Below the pieces are notes generated by a model. It saw only the letters and a program-made list of their open reading frames with translations. It was not told the DNA's origin and made no database searches. Positions 18,291 through 27,859 of a stretch of 64,000 nt of DNA are shown in pieces. Origin of the DNA: Aurantiacibacter rhizosphaerae (GTDB lineage Bacteria; Pseudomonadota; Alphaproteobacteria; Sphingomonadales; Sphingomonadaceae); assembly GCF_009807005.1 (NCBI RefSeq), contig NZ_WUBR01000001.1, positions 682,001-746,000 on the forward strand. The letters are read 5' to 3'. How positions within the stretch are numbered: the stretch's first letter is position 1; each line of letters starts with the position of its first letter. The position numbers and the translations under genes were made by a program.

Positions 18291-20090
18291 ATGGACAAAC
18301 GACATCTGATCGTACCGAAGCGCTGTGCAATCTACACGCGCAAAAGCACAAACAAAAAGTTGGATCACGAGATTAATTCTCTCGTTATGCAGAGAGAAAT
18401 CTCGAGTTCGTACGTCCACAGCCAGCAATACAAAGGCTGGGCAGAACTCCAAGAGAGCTACGATGATGGAGGTCATTCCGGCAGCGGCCTTGAACGGCCA
18501 GCTCTCGCTCGACTGATGCACGATATCGAAGCTGGGCAAATCGACATTGTCGTCGTTTATAAGATTGATCGCCTAACAAGGAGTCTGCTGGATTTCGTCC
18601 GGCTGATCGAGATTTTCGACCGCCGTCAAGTTGCGCTTGTTTCCGTGTCGCAAGCTTTTGATACCTCAGACAGCATGGGACGGATGATCCTCAACATTCT
18701 TCTTACATTTTCGCAATTCGAGAGAGAATTGATTGCGGAACGTGTCCGCGACAGCATCCGAACCCGGAAACGGCACGGCAAGGTACACGGTGGCCTTCCC
18801 CCGTTTGGCTACATCTCAAGCTCGAATGGGCTGCAAGTCGATCTCGCCGAAGCCGAGATGGTGCGCTTTATCTTCGCCGAGTTTCTGCGAACCAAACGTT
18901 ACACCTCGGTGATGACTGCTGTCCGCGAAGCTGGGTTTTGTAGCTCCATAAAGACGTCGAAAAGCGGTCGAGAACGCGGAGGCAAACCGATATCGCCCGG
19001 CACCGTTTATGGCATTCTCCAGAATCCGATCTACGTCGGCGAAATCCGTGGACATGACCGCAACTACGAGGGTGAGCATGAGGCAATAATCAGTTCTGAA
19101 ACGTGGTCAGCCGCTCAGGGCGTAAGCGCGGAACGAAAGAACTGTTCGCCTGGATCAAAAGAAACTGACCACTTTCTAGCAGGGTTGCTGTGGGACGATC
19201 TCGGTCGCCATATGCTTCTCGACCTCAACTGGCATCGCGGCAAAACCTATGCAGCTTATGCATCAAGCAACGCGATGTGGTCGCAGCGAGAGTTTCGCCG
19301 CGCATATCGCGCGAATGCAGACGACCTTGACCGACTGGTGATAGCGAGCGTCAGTCAATTCTTGTCCGACAGATCGGCTTTACGCAAAGCTCTTAAGACA
19401 CTGGGCGTTTTCGGACCGGGATTAGAGTCACTTGCAGAAAAGGGCTCCTTCGCTGCGAAGCGCATCGAGAGTACGCCCTCGCGAGATCGGAAGGAGCTTT
19501 TCACGTCGATCATAGACCGGGTCGAGGTGGGCGAAGATGAGTTGTCCATCACCTTTCGTGCGCTAGAACTGCGTCGTTTTCTCGAGTGGACTGGGAGTTC
19601 GCCCTTTTTCGGTCGTCCCGCTGATTGGCCTTGTAGCGATGCAAAATATGAGCATGTCGTTGCAGTCAGGGCTATCGCGGCAGAGCGATGGCCATCACTA
19701 CATATTTCACCAAGCGATCCCGCATTGTCTGCTAAGCCAAACAAGAAGCTGGTGAGCCTGATCAAAAGCGCGCGAAAGGCGCAGTCGCTTGTCGAGGAAC
19801 ACCGCGAATGGTCGATTGAAGAGCTGGCGAAGAAAAAGGGGTGCCGACCAACCCATTTCGCGAGGCTAATCCGCGTCAATTATCTAGCGCCAGATATCGT
19901 AACGGCAATCCTCGATGGGCGACAGCCTGCGACACTTACCAGAGACCTCATCCTCAGATCCAACGTCCCGACAGACTGGGCTTTGCAACGGAAGCTGTTT
20001 GGCTTCGCTGCACCGGAGAGAGCAATTGAACCCCGCGATTTATTTGGGCGCGGAATGTGGCCGAACGGACCAGGTTCTGTAAGGACCTAA
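18291..20090 (+). CDS. large serine recombinase (site-specific integrase)
   Basis: The 599-residue product has a resolvase catalytic domain with nucleophile Ser19 (AIYTRKSTNKK), VVYKIDRLTRS and the long helix FERELIAERVRDSI. A recombinase DNA-binding domain (GGLPPFGY...GTVYGILQNPIYVGEI) and a zinc-ribbon-like region follow. That ribbon reads LLWDDLGRHMLLD and lacks the usual Cys pair, which is common in alphaproteobacterial relatives. It probably catalyses insertion into and excision from comM. Start at ATG 18291 after GAAGG; a TTG one codon upstream is possible. Confidence 0.93.
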   Translation: MDKRHLIVPKRCAIYTRKSTNKKLDHEINSLVMQREISSSYVHSQQYKGWAELQESYDDGGHSGSGLERPALARLMHDIEAGQIDIVVVYKIDRLTRSLLDFVRLIEIFDRRQVALVSVSQAFDTSDSMGRMILNILLTFSQFERELIAERVRDSIRTRKRHGKVHGGLPPFGYISSSNGLQVDLAEAEMVRFIFAEFLRTKRYTSVMTAVREAGFCSSIKTSKSGRERGGKPISPGTVYGILQNPIYVGEIRGHDRNYEGEHEAIISSETWSAAQGVSAERKNCSPGSKETDHFLAGLLWDDLGRHMLLDLNWHRGKTYAAYASSNAMWSQREFRRAYRANADDLDRLVIASVSQFLSDRSALRKALKTLGVFGPGLESLAEKGSFAAKRIESTPSRDRKELFTSIIDRVEVGEDELSITFRALELRRFLEWTGSSPFFGRPADWPCSDAKYEHVVAVRAIAAERWPSLHISPSDPALSAKPNKKLVSLIKSARKAQSLVEEHREWSIEELAKKKGCRPTHFARLIRVNYLAPDIVTAILDGRQPATLTRDLILRSNVPTDWALQRKLFGFAAPERAIEPRDLFGRGMWPNGPGSVRT

Positions 20091-20293
20091 TTGATTGCGC
20101 GATTGGCGTGTCTCACCTGCAAAGCTTCTAGTTTCTCGCCGACCTCTCGCCAAAGTGCCATTCCGTCGAAATCGCCAAGTTCGAGGAGTCGGTCTTGCTG
20201 CTGCGCGATGTGTAGCCAGCCTGTCTCGCCGTGGTGCTTTTCGACCCATAGCGCCATACCCCAGATTTCCTGATCGCGGGTCAATTCTCGCAA
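20087..20293 (-). CDS. DUF6961-like small protein, copy 1
   Basis: The 68-residue product has the pattern DQEIWGMALWVEKHHGETGWLHIAQQ, a helical soluble protein that I associate with sphingomonad accessory DNA. A clear homologue lies at 50694-50912 (DKEIWGMALWVERHHG). It overlaps the excalibur gene by 13 bp and is last in a three-gene minus-strand unit. Its stop also overlaps the end of the convergent recombinase gene. Function unknown. Confidence 0.72.
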   Translation of the reverse strand: MRELTRDQEIWGMALWVEKHHGETGWLHIAQQQDRLLELGDFDGMALWREVGEKLEALQVRHANRAIN

Positions 20294-20682
20294 CCCACGC
20301 CATCATTATCGCGGTCCAGGTGACGGGCGTAGCCGGGTTGGCCGCGTCTGACTGGTGCAGCACCAGCAGCACGGGCGGCGTCGCAGTTTCGGTAGTACAC
20401 AGGTCCGCTTTGCTGGCGTGGCGCCTGAGCTGTTTGCTGGCTCGAATTGTTGGCCGCTCGGTGGCAATGACGAGTACCCGTCTTGCGGTCATTGTGGCAG
20501 CCATCGGCTGCAAGCCCACCTCCATGCCCCCAAGCTGGTGACGCAATCAACATCGCTGCGGACACAATGATCGCCAGTATGGCCAAGATTGACAGCATGC
20601 CGAACAATCTTTCAAGCAACTGCTGTGAAGCAGACGGCGATGTGCTGCTTTTTGGATCGCCCCATTCTTTGCTCAACACCAA
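20281..20682 (-). CDS. excalibur-domain exported/membrane protein
   Basis: The 133-residue product has one membrane segment (about 30-50), a GCHNDRKTGTRHCH Cys/His motif and a C-terminal excalibur calcium-binding domain (YYRNCDAARAAGAAP...HLDRDNDGVGCE) with intact DxDxDG and Cys. Excalibur domains often accompany secreted nucleases, and here the next gene upstream in the unit is a thermonuclease. It overlaps that gene by 10 bp, implying co-translation. It is probably extracytoplasmic. Confidence 0.85.
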   Translation of the reverse strand: MVLSKEWGDPKSSTSPSASQQLLERLFGMLSILAILAIIVSAAMLIASPAWGHGGGLAADGCHNDRKTGTRHCHRAANNSSQQTAQAPRQQSGPVYYRNCDAARAAGAAPVRRGQPGYARHLDRDNDGVGCEN

Positions 20683-21020
20683 GGCTCCCTTCTACCGCTC
20701 CAAGTGCGGGCAAGGCCCTCCGATGCAAGCTGAGCCCCGATGGAACGGCCGGACCGATGCAACACGGCTAACGTGCGGCCATACCGATCGGTGCCGGATC
20801 GCTCGATAGCGAAGCTGGCCGTATTCAAGAGGACAATTAACCGGTCACGAGCACGAATGGCCAGCGCACGCTCGTATTCGCATTCTCCGTTGAGCTCCGG
20901 CGTATCGATGTCGGCGATGCGAATTTTCTCGCCTTCAATCCAGATTGTGTCGCCATCGTGGACACAGTGGTCACGGGGTCCAGGGGCACATACGGCGAGA
21001 GCTGCAGCAAGCAAAAGCAT
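20673..21020 (-). CDS. secreted thermonuclease (SNase-like), copy 1
   Basis: The 115-residue product has a short signal peptide and the SNase fold: HDGDTIWIEGEKIRIADIDTPE (calcium Asp, catalytic Arg, Asp and Glu), ending TDRYGRTLAVL...SEGLARTW. Staphylococcal-type nucleases cut DNA and RNA with Ca2+. Key residues are present, so activity is expected outside the cytoplasm. It heads an overlapping unit with the excalibur and DUF6961-like genes. A related gene is at 51149-51505. Confidence 0.85.
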   Translation of the reverse strand: MLLLAAALAVCAPGPRDHCVHDGDTIWIEGEKIRIADIDTPELNGECEYERALAIRARDRLIVLLNTASFAIERSGTDRYGRTLAVLHRSGRSIGAQLASEGLARTWSGRREPWC

Positions 21021-21100
21021 GCCTATGCCTAAACCCGAAAAGTGAATTTTCCTACTCGGAACATTTGTGGAACAAGTGGCGCATCGATTCGGAGATTGCC

Positions 21101-21193
21101 ATGATTGTTCTCGACGCCACGGTTCTTGCCGCCCTTGCTGCCATCATCACCGCTTTTTCCACCCTAGTGTGGTCTGTTAGGCGCAAGCCGTAA
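21101..21193 (+). CDS. 30-residue membrane peptide, copy 1
   Basis: The ORF encodes one hydrophobic helix followed by a basic tail (TLVWSVRRKP). GGAG stands about 6 bases before the ATG. It is paralogous to the 33-residue peptide at 50497-50598 (shared pattern D-A-L-AA-IITA-S-L-W-RR). Both are next to a thermonuclease/DUF6961 module. Size and layout resemble type I toxins, but this is a hypothesis; no antisense RNA has been shown. Confidence 0.5.
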   Translation: MIVLDATVLAALAAIITAFSTLVWSVRRKP

Positions 21194-21502
21194 ACAGCAA
21201 GTTGCCTTAGGATTCCGACGGGTTTGAGACCCATACCATGGTTTCGGTACCGAAGCCTGACCTCGTGAGGACGTATTAAGTTTCTGTGACCCAATTGGGT
21301 GCTGCAGTAGATCCAAAAAGACTGGCTTCAGCCCGCTTTCCGAAGATCTTCTGTCGTGTCTAAATGGCGTCCGAAAATGGGCCGATAGCGGAGCGTCGCC
21401 TTTTGATGGCCAGACAAGAATAAGCGGACAGGCGCAACTGAATATCCCCCTAGTCCGATCTCTCTCAAAACAAGCATAGACCTCACGCAAACCAACCCGC
21501 AT

Positions 21503-21536
21503 TTGACACTTGCCGTCTTTATGGTATCGGTCCCAT
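21503..21536 (+). promoter_or_regulatory. TonB-receptor promoter with LacI-type operator
   Basis: TTGACA at 21503-21508 is a good -35. The operator ATGGTATCGGTCCCAT (21521-21536) overlaps the expected -10 at 21525-21530, so binding would block transcription. Its reverse complement differs by one base from the site at 27805 and by one from that at 31734. The rest of the 375-bp interval 21194-21568 holds only a weak half-matching site near 21238. Confidence 0.7.
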
Positions 21537-21568
21537 GCAGAACAGATAACAAAGTTTGGGAGGTTCGT

Positions 21569-24424
21569 ATGACAAGGGAAAAACTCGGATTTCGCGCGAA
21601 TCGTCTGGCCGTGGGTGCGGTCACATCGGTTTCGCTTATGGGCCTCGCTGTGCCGACCCTCGCGCAGGACAACGTCGCCGCCACCAGCGACAACCAGGGC
21701 ACGCCAATCGTGGTGACGGGTTCGCGCATTGCGCGCGACGGCACGAACGCTCCCACGCCGGTAACCATGGTGGGCGACGAATTGCTCGAACAGCGCGCGG
21801 CCACCAATGTGGCCGATACGCTTAACGAACTTCCGCTCTTCCGCCCGCTCGTCACCCCTGCAACGCAGCAGGCCGTCGGCGGCAACGTCGGGGCAAGCGT
21901 GCTCGACCTGCGCGGGCTTGGCGGCGAACGCACGCTGGTGCTGCTGGACGGCAAGCGGTTCGTGCCTTCGACGCAGCGCGGCACCGTCGATATCAACCTG
22001 ATCCCTACCGCACTCGTTTCCCGCACCGAGATCGTGACCGGCGGTGCTTCCGCAGCTTATGGATCGGATGCCGTTGCTGGCGTGGTGAACTTCATTCTCG
22101 ACCGGGACTTTGTCGGCCTGCGCGGCACGGCTCAGTTCGGCATCGCCGAAGAAGGCGATAACGAGGAATACTTCGGCTCTCTCGCCTGGGGAACGGACTT
22201 TGCAGACGGGCGCGGTCACTTCATGATCGCGGGCGAGTACAACAAGAACGAGGGTATGGGCGACTGCTACACGCGCGACTGGTGCCCCAATGAAATGCAA
22301 TTGCCCGGCGGTGGGCCGGGTTATGCCACGACTGTGCGCGGCGGCCCTGCACAATTAGGTTGGTGGGGGCCGGACGGCCTCGTCTCCGGTGGTCCCGCAG
22401 GAGGGCCGTTCCAGGGGACGACGTTCAACCCCGATGGCAGCCTGCGCCAGTTCCAGTACGGGGAATCGCTTGCCGGCGGCGTGACGTCCATCCTCAATCT
22501 CGGCGGAGAGGATTCGCTCTACAACGGGCTTCTCACCGACACGCTGCTGATCCCGGAAGTCGAACGCTACACGATCTACGCGCATGCGTCCTACGAGTTG
22601 AGTGACACCATCAACGCGTCGCTAGATGCGTCCTATGGCCGGGTGAATGGCCTCGTCAAAGGTTCGCCGCCGCGCGCAGCCTACACCATCCAGCGCGACA
22701 ACGCCTTCCTCCCGGACGGCCTGGCCGACCTGATGGATGCAAACGATGTGGGATCGGTAAGCCTGTGGCGCGTCTACCAGCAGGAAGGGCCGTTCCCGGA
22801 TGGTCATGGCAATGCCGTTGACGAGACGCAGAACGAGACTTTCCGCATTGTCGCCGGCCTTGAGGGATCGATCGGCACCAACTGGGACTGGGACGCCTAT
22901 TACCAGTACGGCAACAACGATTTCCGCCAGGATTACCGCAACAACTACGTCAATTCGCGCGGCGTGCTCGCCGTCGATGCCGTGAACACGGCAGACGGCG
23001 TACAGTGCCGCGTCAATACAGACGGGAACGCCGCAAACGATGTTCCGGGCTGCGTGCCGCTGAATCCCTTTGGGCGCGGAAACGTGTCGAGCGCAGCGGC
23101 AGACTGGGTCTTCGCGGACGGTTTCCAGACTGCAGAAACGGATCAGCACGTGGTTGCCGCCAACATTCGCGGCGATCTTCTCGAACTTCCTGGCGGCACT
23201 TTGGCCATTGCGGGTGGCGGCGAATTCCGCAGCGATTCGATGACCGGCGATGCCGATGCGCTTTCCGCAGCCAATGCTTTCTGGTCGTTCAACGGCAAGG
23301 CGATCGAAGGTAAGATAGAGGTCGTCGAGGGCTATCTCGAAGCCGTGGCTCCGATCATCGCGGACGTGCCGGGCGTGAGCCTGCTCGAACTTAACGGTGC
23401 CATTCGCCAGACGCACTACAGCCGCTCCAGCCAGGCCGTGGGCGATTCCAGCGTCGATGCCACGACCTGGAAGCTTGGCGGCATCTACGCGCCGGTGGAC
23501 TGGTTGCGCTTTCGCGTTACCCGCAGCCGCGATATCCGTGCACCGAATCTCACCGAACTGTTCGGTCCGGTTACGCTTGGCCGCACCACAGTGGTCGATC
23601 CGCGAGACGGCAGCCAGATCCAGATCAACGGCTTCCAGGGTGCCAACCCGCAGCTGGCCCCCGAAAAGGCCGACACCTGGACGATCGGCGCGGTATTCAC
23701 GCCCGACATCAGCTTCGGCCGCCGCCTCAGCTTCTCGGTCGACTATTTCGATATCAGCATCGACGATGCCATTGGCTCGCTTGGTGCCCAAACTATCGTC
23801 GACCTGTGTAACGGCGGCAACGATGCGCTGTGCGCCCAGGTCACGCGGAACTCTGATGGCCTGCTGACCGAAGTGCAGGACGTGCTGCTCAACATCGCGC
23901 AGCAGGATACCCGCGGTATCGATTTCGAACTCGCCTACAGCTCCAACGATGGCCCGATGGGTTCGGTGGATGCGCGCCTGCTGGCCACGCATTACCTCGA
24001 ACTGACGGTCGGCGGCGTCGATCGCGTCGGCCAGACCGGCGCGCGTCCCGGCACGACGCCGGGTGTGCCGGACTGGCTGGTGGACGGCACGGTGCGCTGG
24101 AACCTGGATCGTCTGACGGCAGGCCTCCACGCCCAGTATATCCCGGAAAGCATCTGGGAGACGCTGTTCGTCGGGCCGAGCCAGCCGGGCTTCGATATCG
24201 ATGCGCCCAACAGTGTAAATGACAACACCATCGATTCCGCCTTCGTGCTCGACTTCAACCTGGCCTACCAGGTCACGGACGAAGTTGAGGTTTTCGGGGT
24301 GATCAACAACGTATTCGATTCCGATCCGCCATATGCCGCATCGGCGCAAGGGGCGACTACGCAGGTGTATTACGATCCCATCGGCCGCTACTATAAGGTC
24401 GGCGTCCGGATCCGTCTGCCCTGA
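21569..24424 (+). CDS. TonB-dependent outer membrane receptor
   Basis: The 951-residue product has a signal peptide (cleaved near PTLAQ-DN), a TonB-box-like TPIVVTGSRIARDG, a plug domain (DTLNELPLFRP, GLGGERTLVLLDGKR) and a long beta-barrel ending in an aromatic-rich strand (YYKVGVRIRLP). It should import a large or scarce substrate across the outer membrane using TonB. The LacI operator and the neighbouring sugar-acid enzymes suggest a sugar acid or glycoside. The ATG at 21569 was chosen for its GGGAGG site and signal peptide. Confidence 0.93.
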   Translation: MTREKLGFRANRLAVGAVTSVSLMGLAVPTLAQDNVAATSDNQGTPIVVTGSRIARDGTNAPTPVTMVGDELLEQRAATNVADTLNELPLFRPLVTPATQQAVGGNVGASVLDLRGLGGERTLVLLDGKRFVPSTQRGTVDINLIPTALVSRTEIVTGGASAAYGSDAVAGVVNFILDRDFVGLRGTAQFGIAEEGDNEEYFGSLAWGTDFADGRGHFMIAGEYNKNEGMGDCYTRDWCPNEMQLPGGGPGYATTVRGGPAQLGWWGPDGLVSGGPAGGPFQGTTFNPDGSLRQFQYGESLAGGVTSILNLGGEDSLYNGLLTDTLLIPEVERYTIYAHASYELSDTINASLDASYGRVNGLVKGSPPRAAYTIQRDNAFLPDGLADLMDANDVGSVSLWRVYQQEGPFPDGHGNAVDETQNETFRIVAGLEGSIGTNWDWDAYYQYGNNDFRQDYRNNYVNSRGVLAVDAVNTADGVQCRVNTDGNAANDVPGCVPLNPFGRGNVSSAAADWVFADGFQTAETDQHVVAANIRGDLLELPGGTLAIAGGGEFRSDSMTGDADALSAANAFWSFNGKAIEGKIEVVEGYLEAVAPIIADVPGVSLLELNGAIRQTHYSRSSQAVGDSSVDATTWKLGGIYAPVDWLRFRVTRSRDIRAPNLTELFGPVTLGRTTVVDPRDGSQIQINGFQGANPQLAPEKADTWTIGAVFTPDISFGRRLSFSVDYFDISIDDAIGSLGAQTIVDLCNGGNDALCAQVTRNSDGLLTEVQDVLLNIAQQDTRGIDFELAYSSNDGPMGSVDARLLATHYLELTVGGVDRVGQTGARPGTTPGVPDWLVDGTVRWNLDRLTAGLHAQYIPESIWETLFVGPSQPGFDIDAPNSVNDNTIDSAFVLDFNLAYQVTDEVEVFGVINNVFDSDPPYAASAQGATTQVYYDPIGRYYKVGVRIRLP

Positions 24425-24525
24425 TATCGATACCCGCCAAGGCTGGCGGGGCTGCATTACCAAGGCCATCGCTCGCTGCCGTCGCAGTGGCGGGCGGTGG
24501 CCGAGTTTTTTAAAGGAATACCAAG

Positions 24526-25470
24526 ATGGCCAAGAAGTCCCTTTCCGAACTGCTCGAATCCACCGATCACTGTATTGTCGCACCTTGCGTCTATGACTGC
24601 GCCTCGATGCGGGCGGTGGAAATGGTCGGCTTCGAGGCAGCCATGCTTTCGGGCGGTGAAGTGTCGATCGCGATGAACGGGGTGATCGACTACGGCTTTT
24701 CCAACCTAACCGATATCGAGTGGATCTGCAGCCGTATCACCCAGACCAACGCCATCCCGCTGGCCGCAGATATCGAGGACGGCTTTGGCGGTCCTCTGGC
24801 GGTCTACCGCAGCACCAAGCGCATGATCGCGGCAGGGGCCAAGGCGCTGCAACTGGAAGACAGCGGCGACATGGAAAATTCCACCAGCCTGCTCCCGCGA
24901 GAGAAATATTACGAGAAGGTCCGCGCCGCGCTGGCGGCAATGGAGGGCAGCGACTGCTTCCTGATCGCGCGCACCAACGCCGACCCTGAAACCGAGATGG
25001 AGGAAGGCTGCGAGCGTATGCGCGCCGCCGTCGAGATGGGCGCGAAGATGAGCACCGTGGTACGCATCTCCACGATGGATCACGCCAAGATCGTTTCCGA
25101 GAAGGTGCCCGGCTGGAAAATGTTTCCCGATGTGCGCGACATCAACGGCAAGCCCGGCGTGACGGCGGAGGATATCTATCCCCTCGGCTTCAACTTCCTC
25201 ACCATGCATTACACGCTGAAGGCGGCGATGGACGGAATGCTGGAGCACGGCATTCACAATTACGCGCAGCAGGGTTGCCACTATACCTGCCAGAAGGAAG
25301 ACGCGACGAAAATCACGGGCATGAGCGCCACGCCGCTGTTCGATCCGCATAGCTACATGGAACTGGAAAGCCGATTCGGCGGCGACAAGAAGGATTTCAC
25401 CATCGTTGGCAACGCAGTGGAAGATTTCCCGGAAGGCTTCGTCCGCTCGAAGATCGACGACAGGCTCTGA
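24526..25470 (+). CDS. isocitrate lyase / PEP mutase family enzyme
   Basis: The 314-residue product has the PEPM/ICL TIM-barrel motifs: PCVYDCASMRAVEMVGF, SGGEVS, the metal-binding ADIEDGFGG, LEDSGD and IARTNAD. It lacks the KKCGH catalytic loop of isocitrate and methylisocitrate lyases, so a C-C lyase, decarboxylase or phosphonopyruvate-type activity remains open. It follows the TonB receptor by about 100 bp in the same direction and is probably part of the same catabolic programme. Confidence 0.8.
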   Translation: MAKKSLSELLESTDHCIVAPCVYDCASMRAVEMVGFEAAMLSGGEVSIAMNGVIDYGFSNLTDIEWICSRITQTNAIPLAADIEDGFGGPLAVYRSTKRMIAAGAKALQLEDSGDMENSTSLLPREKYYEKVRAALAAMEGSDCFLIARTNADPETEMEEGCERMRAAVEMGAKMSTVVRISTMDHAKIVSEKVPGWKMFPDVRDINGKPGVTAEDIYPLGFNFLTMHYTLKAAMDGMLEHGIHNYAQQGCHYTCQKEDATKITGMSATPLFDPHSYMELESRFGGDKKDFTIVGNAVEDFPEGFVRSKIDDRL

Positions 25471-25595
25471 GCCGCAGCGTATTTTAGCGATTGCAAAGGG
25501 GGCGGCGGAGCGATCCGGCGCCCCTTTCTTGTTGTGGCCGTTCGCGCGGCACGCATTGTGCCTCGCGCAGTCATCACCCATCTTGTGCGGACCTG

Positions 25596-26411
25596 ATGAC
25601 TTATTCGCCTTTTCTCCTTGCCGCCCTGCTCGTTGTCGGTGCCCTTTTGCTTCGGCGCGTCTTGCGGCAGCGCAAGCGCGAGCGACTGCTGGCAACACCG
25701 CTCACTCCCGACCAGCGCGTGATGCTGGAAAAGCTCGTACCGATGGTCCGGCAACTGCCGCAATCGCTGCGCCCCAAACTTGAGGGCAAGATCAACCTTT
25801 TCCTCGATCAGGTCACGTTCCACGGCAACCGGGGACTGGAGGTGAAGGAGGAGATGCGGCTCTCGATCGCAGCGCAGGCCTGCCTCCTCGTGGTCAACAG
25901 TTCGGTATGGTACGAAACCATCAGGACCGTGCTGATCTATCCCGCGGCCTTCTACACCCGCCGCCCCACCCACGATGGCTTCGTAGTCCACGAAAGCGAT
26001 GCAACGATGGCCGGCGAAAGCTGGACGCGCGGGCCTATCGTGCTGTCATGGGACCATGCGCTGCAAGGCGGGCTCAACCCGGATGACGGCCACAACGTTG
26101 TCATCCACGAATTCGCGCACCAGCTGGACAGCCTCACGGGCCACACCAACGGCATTCCGATCCTGCGAAAGGGGCAGGACTACAGGGGTTGGGAAAAGTC
26201 GATGCTGGATGCGTACCATTCGCACCTCGAGCGTCTGGAAAGTGGGCAAGGCACCCTAATCAATCCCTACGGGGCGACCAACCATCAGGAATTTTTTGCC
26301 GAAGCCACAGTGGCCTTCTTCGAGAAACCCCGTGCCCTGCGCCGGGATGAACCGGCGCTCTATGCCGAACTGGCGGAACTGTTCGCTCTCGATCCCGCGG
26401 AATGGAACTGA
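25596..26411 (+). CDS. mtfA: M90 family zinc peptidase (MtfA-like)
   Basis: The 271-residue product has an N-terminal hydrophobic segment (about 5-20) and the M90 zinc site HEFAHQLD at about 170-177, with a downstream Glu-containing NHQEFFAEATVAFF. Enterobacterial MtfA is an aminopeptidase that binds the Mlc repressor and so affects sugar uptake. That partner is not visible here, so the regulatory role is not assumed. The N-terminal anchor is typical of alphaproteobacterial members. Start chosen at ATG 25596 to give this anchor. Confidence 0.82.
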   Translation: MTYSPFLLAALLVVGALLLRRVLRQRKRERLLATPLTPDQRVMLEKLVPMVRQLPQSLRPKLEGKINLFLDQVTFHGNRGLEVKEEMRLSIAAQACLLVVNSSVWYETIRTVLIYPAAFYTRRPTHDGFVVHESDATMAGESWTRGPIVLSWDHALQGGLNPDDGHNVVIHEFAHQLDSLTGHTNGIPILRKGQDYRGWEKSMLDAYHSHLERLESGQGTLINPYGATNHQEFFAEATVAFFEKPRALRRDEPALYAELAELFALDPAEWN

Positions 26412-26442
26412 ACCGGGCGCCGCCTTCCCTGTTTCGCGTATC

Positions 26443-27783
26443 CTAGCCCTGCATTTCCTCGTGGAACCGGCGATAAGGCTTCATCGCTAGCAGCAGCATG
26501 ACCACCATGATCGGTGCCGCGCAGCCGATCACGACGCTCATCGAGTAGCGGATCTGGGCGGGGTCCTGGAAAACGAAGTCGGTCATGATGCCGATAACAG
26601 TCGGCCCCACGCCCAGCCCTACCAGCGTGGTGAAAGTGACGTAGACCGCGCTGATCTGCGCACGGGCCCGGTTTGGCACGATCAGTTGCAGTGATGTTGC
26701 CGCGCAGGGGAAGGGCATGTTTCCGAAGAACAGCGTTACGCCCAGCAGCGCCAAAGCCATATATGGCGAAGGCATCAGCGGTGCGAGCACGCCAGAAATT
26801 CCCGCGACGGCAAAGCCGGCGCAGGCGACCTTCAAGGGCGCATCGCGGTGCCCCTTAGCGGCGAGCCAGTCGCTGGCGAAGCCTGCCGCCAGGACGCCCG
26901 TCATGCCGAAGACGATGAGCACGAGGCCAAAGCCCCAGCCGATCTGCTCCGAATTCCAGCCGTAGGTACGCTGCAGCAGCGCAGGCGTCCAGATCGCAAT
27001 CGAATAGGCAACTAGCAGCACCATGGCGAAGCCGATGAACATCGGCACCAGCGCGCGCCACATGCGGCCGATGAGCCGCGCGGTGTCCTTCGCCGAGAGC
27101 TGGTCCACCTGCGGGCCGCGCCGCGCGGGTTCGCGGATGAGAAGGAATAGGGGAATCAGCAGCACACCGGGCGCGCCGATCAGGATGAAGGCCGCCTGCC
27201 ACGACTCAAGCCCCGCGAGCCACCCGCTTTCGAGCATTTCCGAGCCGGTCAGCGCGGTCAGCAGACTGCCCCCGCCGATGAAGGCGAGGCCCTGTCCGAC
27301 AGGCGCGCTCATAAGGAAACCGGAAACGGGACGGCCAAGCTTGTCCGGCGGAAAATGATCGGAGAGCATGGAAAGGCCTGCGGGCGTGAGGCTAGCCTCT
27401 CCGACGGCGACGCCGATACGGGTGAGGAACAGTTGCCAGTATGTCTTTGCCAGTCCCGATGCCATGGCGAATATGCTCCAGAACAGCAGGCAGATCGCGA
27501 TCAGCCACTTGCGGTTGGTGTTGTCTGCTGCGCGACCCAAGGGGATGCACGCGATGACGTAGAAGATGCCGAAAGCCACGGACTGCAAGGCGCCGAAGGC
27601 GGTGTCGTTCAATCCGAATTCCGCCTTGATGGGCTCCACCATCAGGTTGATGACCGTGCGATCGAACTGTGAGACGACAGAGGCGAGTGCCAGCAGGGCG
27701 ACCAGCAGCCATCCCCGCGATGGCTTGGGCCAAGCGCTCTCATCAGCCGCGCGGACATCGTCGGCAGGAATTGTGGTAGCCAT
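26443..27783 (-). CDS. MFS transporter
   Basis: The 446-residue product has about 12 membrane segments and the MFS loop 2-3 motif (PLGRAADNTNRKW). The N-terminal pattern SQFDRTVINLMVEPIK is of the Spinster/anion-symporter type. It probably imports the sugar acid handled by the adjacent kinase and dehydrogenases. It is last in a minus-strand series (idnD to permease), but has its own operator at 27805-27820, 22 bp before the ATG. Confidence 0.88.
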   Translation of the reverse strand: MATTIPADDVRAADESAWPKPSRGWLLVALLALASVVSQFDRTVINLMVEPIKAEFGLNDTAFGALQSVAFGIFYVIACIPLGRAADNTNRKWLIAICLLFWSIFAMASGLAKTYWQLFLTRIGVAVGEASLTPAGLSMLSDHFPPDKLGRPVSGFLMSAPVGQGLAFIGGGSLLTALTGSEMLESGWLAGLESWQAAFILIGAPGVLLIPLFLLIREPARRGPQVDQLSAKDTARLIGRMWRALVPMFIGFAMVLLVAYSIAIWTPALLQRTYGWNSEQIGWGFGLVLIVFGMTGVLAAGFASDWLAAKGHRDAPLKVACAGFAVAGISGVLAPLMPSPYMALALLGVTLFFGNMPFPCAATSLQLIVPNRARAQISAVYVTFTTLVGLGVGPTVIGIMTDFVFQDPAQIRYSMSVVIGCAAPIMVVMLLLAMKPYRRFHEEMQG

Positions 27784-27804
27784 TTTCGGTAATCTCCCTC
27801 TCCG

Positions 27805-27820
27805 ATGTGACCGATACCAT
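27805..27820. promoter_or_regulatory. LacI-type operator before the MFS gene
   Basis: ATGTGACCGATACCAT is placed between gntK and the permease gene. It differs by one base from the reverse complement of the TonB-promoter site. The central CG and outer ATG/CAT are as expected for a LacI-family operator. Confidence 0.7.
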
Positions 27821-27859
27821 CGGCACTTGCCCGGGGCAAGCAGTATGGCTTGGCGGCGC

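Noticed and set aside
21238-21253. A fifth operator-like site, ATGGTTTCGGTACCGA
   Set aside because: Matches only about 12 of 16 bases and is 330 bp from the receptor start; kept as a weak possibility only.
24526-25470. Isocitrate lyase or methylisocitrate lyase
   Set aside because: The KKCGH catalytic loop of true lyases is absent, so only family membership is claimed.
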